NCBI RefSeq assembly: GCF_902801725.1
Contig: NZ_CADCJB010000001.1
Span: 16,558-80,557 of the forward strand
Direction: 5' to 3'
Length of the DNA: 64,000 bases
Source: an uncultured Methanobrevibacter sp.
GTDB taxonomy: Archaea > Methanobacteriota > Methanobacteria > Methanobacteriales > Methanobacteriaceae
The position numbers were made by a program, and so were the translations under genes. Of the stretch, positions 62,756 through 64,000 are shown piece by piece. Below the pieces are notes generated by a model that made no database searches, was not told the DNA's origin, and saw only the letters and a program-made list of their open reading frames with translations. Positions within the stretch are counted from its first letter, which is position 1, and the number at the start of each line of letters is the position of its first letter.

Positions 62756-64000
62756 ATGGCAGAAGAAAATAATAACGAAGAATTAAGGATAGGAGTTTAC
62801 GTCTGTCACTGTGGTGTAAACGTTGGTGGAGTCGTAGACTGTCCTAGTGTAGCTGAATATGCTAAGACCTTACCTGGTGTAGTTCACGCAACCGATTACA
62901 AATACATGTGTTCTGACCCTGGTCAAGCAATGATTCAAGAAGATATCAAAGAGAAAAACTTAAACAGAATTGTTGTAGCAGCTTGTTCCCCTCGTCTTCA
63001 CGAACCTACTTTCCGTAGATGTGTAGAAGAAGCAGGATTAAACAAATTCTTATTTGAATTTGCTAACTTAAGAGAACAAGACTCCTGGGTACACATGAAC
63101 CAACCTGAAGAAGCTACCGAAAAAGCTAAAGACTTAACACGTATGGCTGTAGCTAAAGCAAGATTACTCGAACCATTAGAAGCTACCAAAGTAGCAGTAG
63201 ATAACAAAGCATTAGTTATCGGTGGTGGAGTAGCTGGTATCCAAACCGCTTTAGATTTAGGTGACATGGGATTCAAAACCTACATGGTAGAAAGAAACCC
63301 AACCATTGGTGGAAGAATGGGACAATTAGATAAAACATTCCCTACTCTCGACTGTTCAATGTGTATTTTAGCACCTAAAATGGTAGACTGTTCCAAACAC
63401 GAAAACATCGAATTAATTTCCTACGCAGAAGTAACTGAAGTAGACGGATACATCGGAAACTTCAAAGTTACTATTGAGAAAAAAGCAAGATATGTAGACG
63501 AAGACTTATGTACTGGATGTGGAGCTTGTCAAGAAGCTTGTCCTATCGAAATACCTAACTACTACGACGAAGGTGTAGGTATGGTAAAAGCTGCTTACAT
63601 TCCATTCCCTCAAGCTGTACCATTATGTGCAACTATCGATAAAGATTACTGTATCGAATGTAACTTATGTGTACAAGCATGTGGACCAGACGCAATTGAC
63701 CACAACCAACAACCTACTGAAATTGAATTAGAAGTTGGTACTATTGTAGCTGCTATCGGTTACGACCCATTCGATCCTTCCAGTATTTACCAATACGGAT
63801 ACGGACGTTTCTCAAACGTTATTACCGCTATGGAAATTGAAAGGATGATTAACGCATCCGGACCTACCGGTGGTCACGTAATCAAACCTTCAGACGGTAT
63901 CGAACCTAAACGTGTTGCATTTATCCACTGTGTCGGTTCCAGAGATGAACAAATCGGTAAACCATACTGTTCCAGAGTATGTTGTATGTACTCCATGAAA
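62756..64000 (+). CDS. hdrA: CoB-CoM heterodisulfide reductase subunit A (C-terminus beyond the window)
   Basis: Flavin- and cluster-bearing subunit of the electron-bifurcating Hdr-Mvh complex that regenerates CoM-SH and CoB-SH and reduces ferredoxin. The visible 415 residues have the N-terminal Cys motif [13 protein letters not shown], the FAD site [42 protein letters not shown], two ferredoxin cluster motifs ([12 protein letters not shown] and [13 protein letters not shown]), and [11 protein letters not shown]. The cluster and active-site positions are Cys, so there is no sign of a selenocysteine version. AAGGAG precedes the ATG. Codon choice (many TAC, AAC, GTA) suggests high expression. 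Confidence 0.97.
   Translation, partial: MAEENNNEELRIGVYVCHCGVNVGGVVDCPSVAEYAKTLPGVVHATDYKYMCSDPGQAMIQEDIKEKNLNRIVVAACSPRLHEPTFRRCVEEAGLNKFLFEFANLREQDSWVHMNQPEEATEKAKDLTRMAVAKARLLEPLEATKVAVDNKALVIGGGVAGIQTALDLGDMGFKTYMVERNPTIGGRMGQLDKTFPTLDCSMCILAPKMVDCSKHENIELISYAEVTEVDGYIGNFKVTIEKKARYVDEDLCTGCGACQEACPIEIPNYYDEGVGMVKAAYIPFPQAVPLCATIDKDYCIECNLCVQACGPDAIDHNQQPTEIELEVGTIVAAIGYDPFDPSSIYQYGYGRFSNVITAMEIERMINASGPTGGHVIKPSDGIEPKRVAFIHCVGSRDEQIGKPYCSRVCCMYSMK

Noticed and set aside
1..64000. CRISPR array, transposase, integrase or tRNA genes
   Set aside because: Read through both strands without finding regularly spaced repeats, transposase motifs or tRNA-like cloverleaf sequences; a dedicated scan was not possible.

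Overview
The window is AT-rich archaeal chromosomal DNA, almost certainly from a gut or rumen Methanobrevibacter (Methanobacteriales). The markers are methanogenesis genes (hdrA, thiol:fumarate reductase tfrA, methanogenesis marker 11), an archaeal histone, Orc1/Cdc6, an RPA with several OB folds, RadA, the DP1 subunit of PolD, CTP-type riboflavin kinase, a UbiD homologue, GatA, and a Methanobrevibacter-style beta-helix adhesin. Ribosome-binding sites are mostly GGTGAT- or GAGG-like. Several genes instead have a TATA box about 25-30 bases before the start codon, which suggests leaderless mRNAs. No tRNA, rRNA, CRISPR array or insertion sequence was seen.

Layout. 1-2.3 kb: ABC exporter with a PadR regulator. 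2.3-8.1 kb: TIM-barrel protein, HAD phosphatase, gatA, a permuted CobQ-like protein, and ribB behind an FMN riboswitch. 8.7-11.6 kb: a decayed adhesin gene with two frameshifts and a lost C-terminus. 11.6-17.4 kb: ribK, tfrA, an amidohydrolase, a histone, hisG-pyrB. 17.4-19.2 kb: orc1/cdc6 and a replication origin with six ORB-type repeats. 19.2-28.5 kb: cobalamin genes (cbiB, cbiG, cbiH), DP1, and a PhoU-like/MgtE-like pair. 28.5-30.4 kb: two pilin-like exported proteins. 30.5-34.2 kb: two His-rich sirohydrochlorin chelatases, thiL and an AmrS-like radical SAM protein. 34.2-38.7 kb: UbiD, tandem PurE, Tex. 38.9-44.8 kb: a membrane glycosyltransferase fused to AbrB-like repeats, then the leftward run leuC-leuD-leuB-small membrane protein-ribH-MMP11. 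44.9-57.7 kb: a surface polysaccharide locus (DUF2264 protein, wecC, rmlD-A-C-B, TagF-like transferase, three GT2 enzymes, initiating sugar transferase). 57.9-61.5 kb: rpa and radA. The window closes with an AEC transporter and the first part of hdrA.

How the genes work together. The polysaccharide locus appears complete enough to make dTDP-rhamnose and UDP-ManNAc-uronate-type sugars, start a chain on a polyprenyl phosphate, extend it with rhamnosyltransferase-like enzymes, and perhaps add glycerol- or ribitol-phosphate. Embedded in its rhamnose operon, between rmlD and rmlA, is a barnase-like secreted ribonuclease followed by a barstar-like inhibitor, with the catalytic and main interface residues conserved. 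This is the most striking system in the window: a bacterial-type secreted toxin and immunity pair in a methanogen. The other leading observations are an FMN riboswitch in an archaeon with a visible candidate switching helix, the origin with an isolated ORB-like element 13.5 kb away, and the decayed adhesin.
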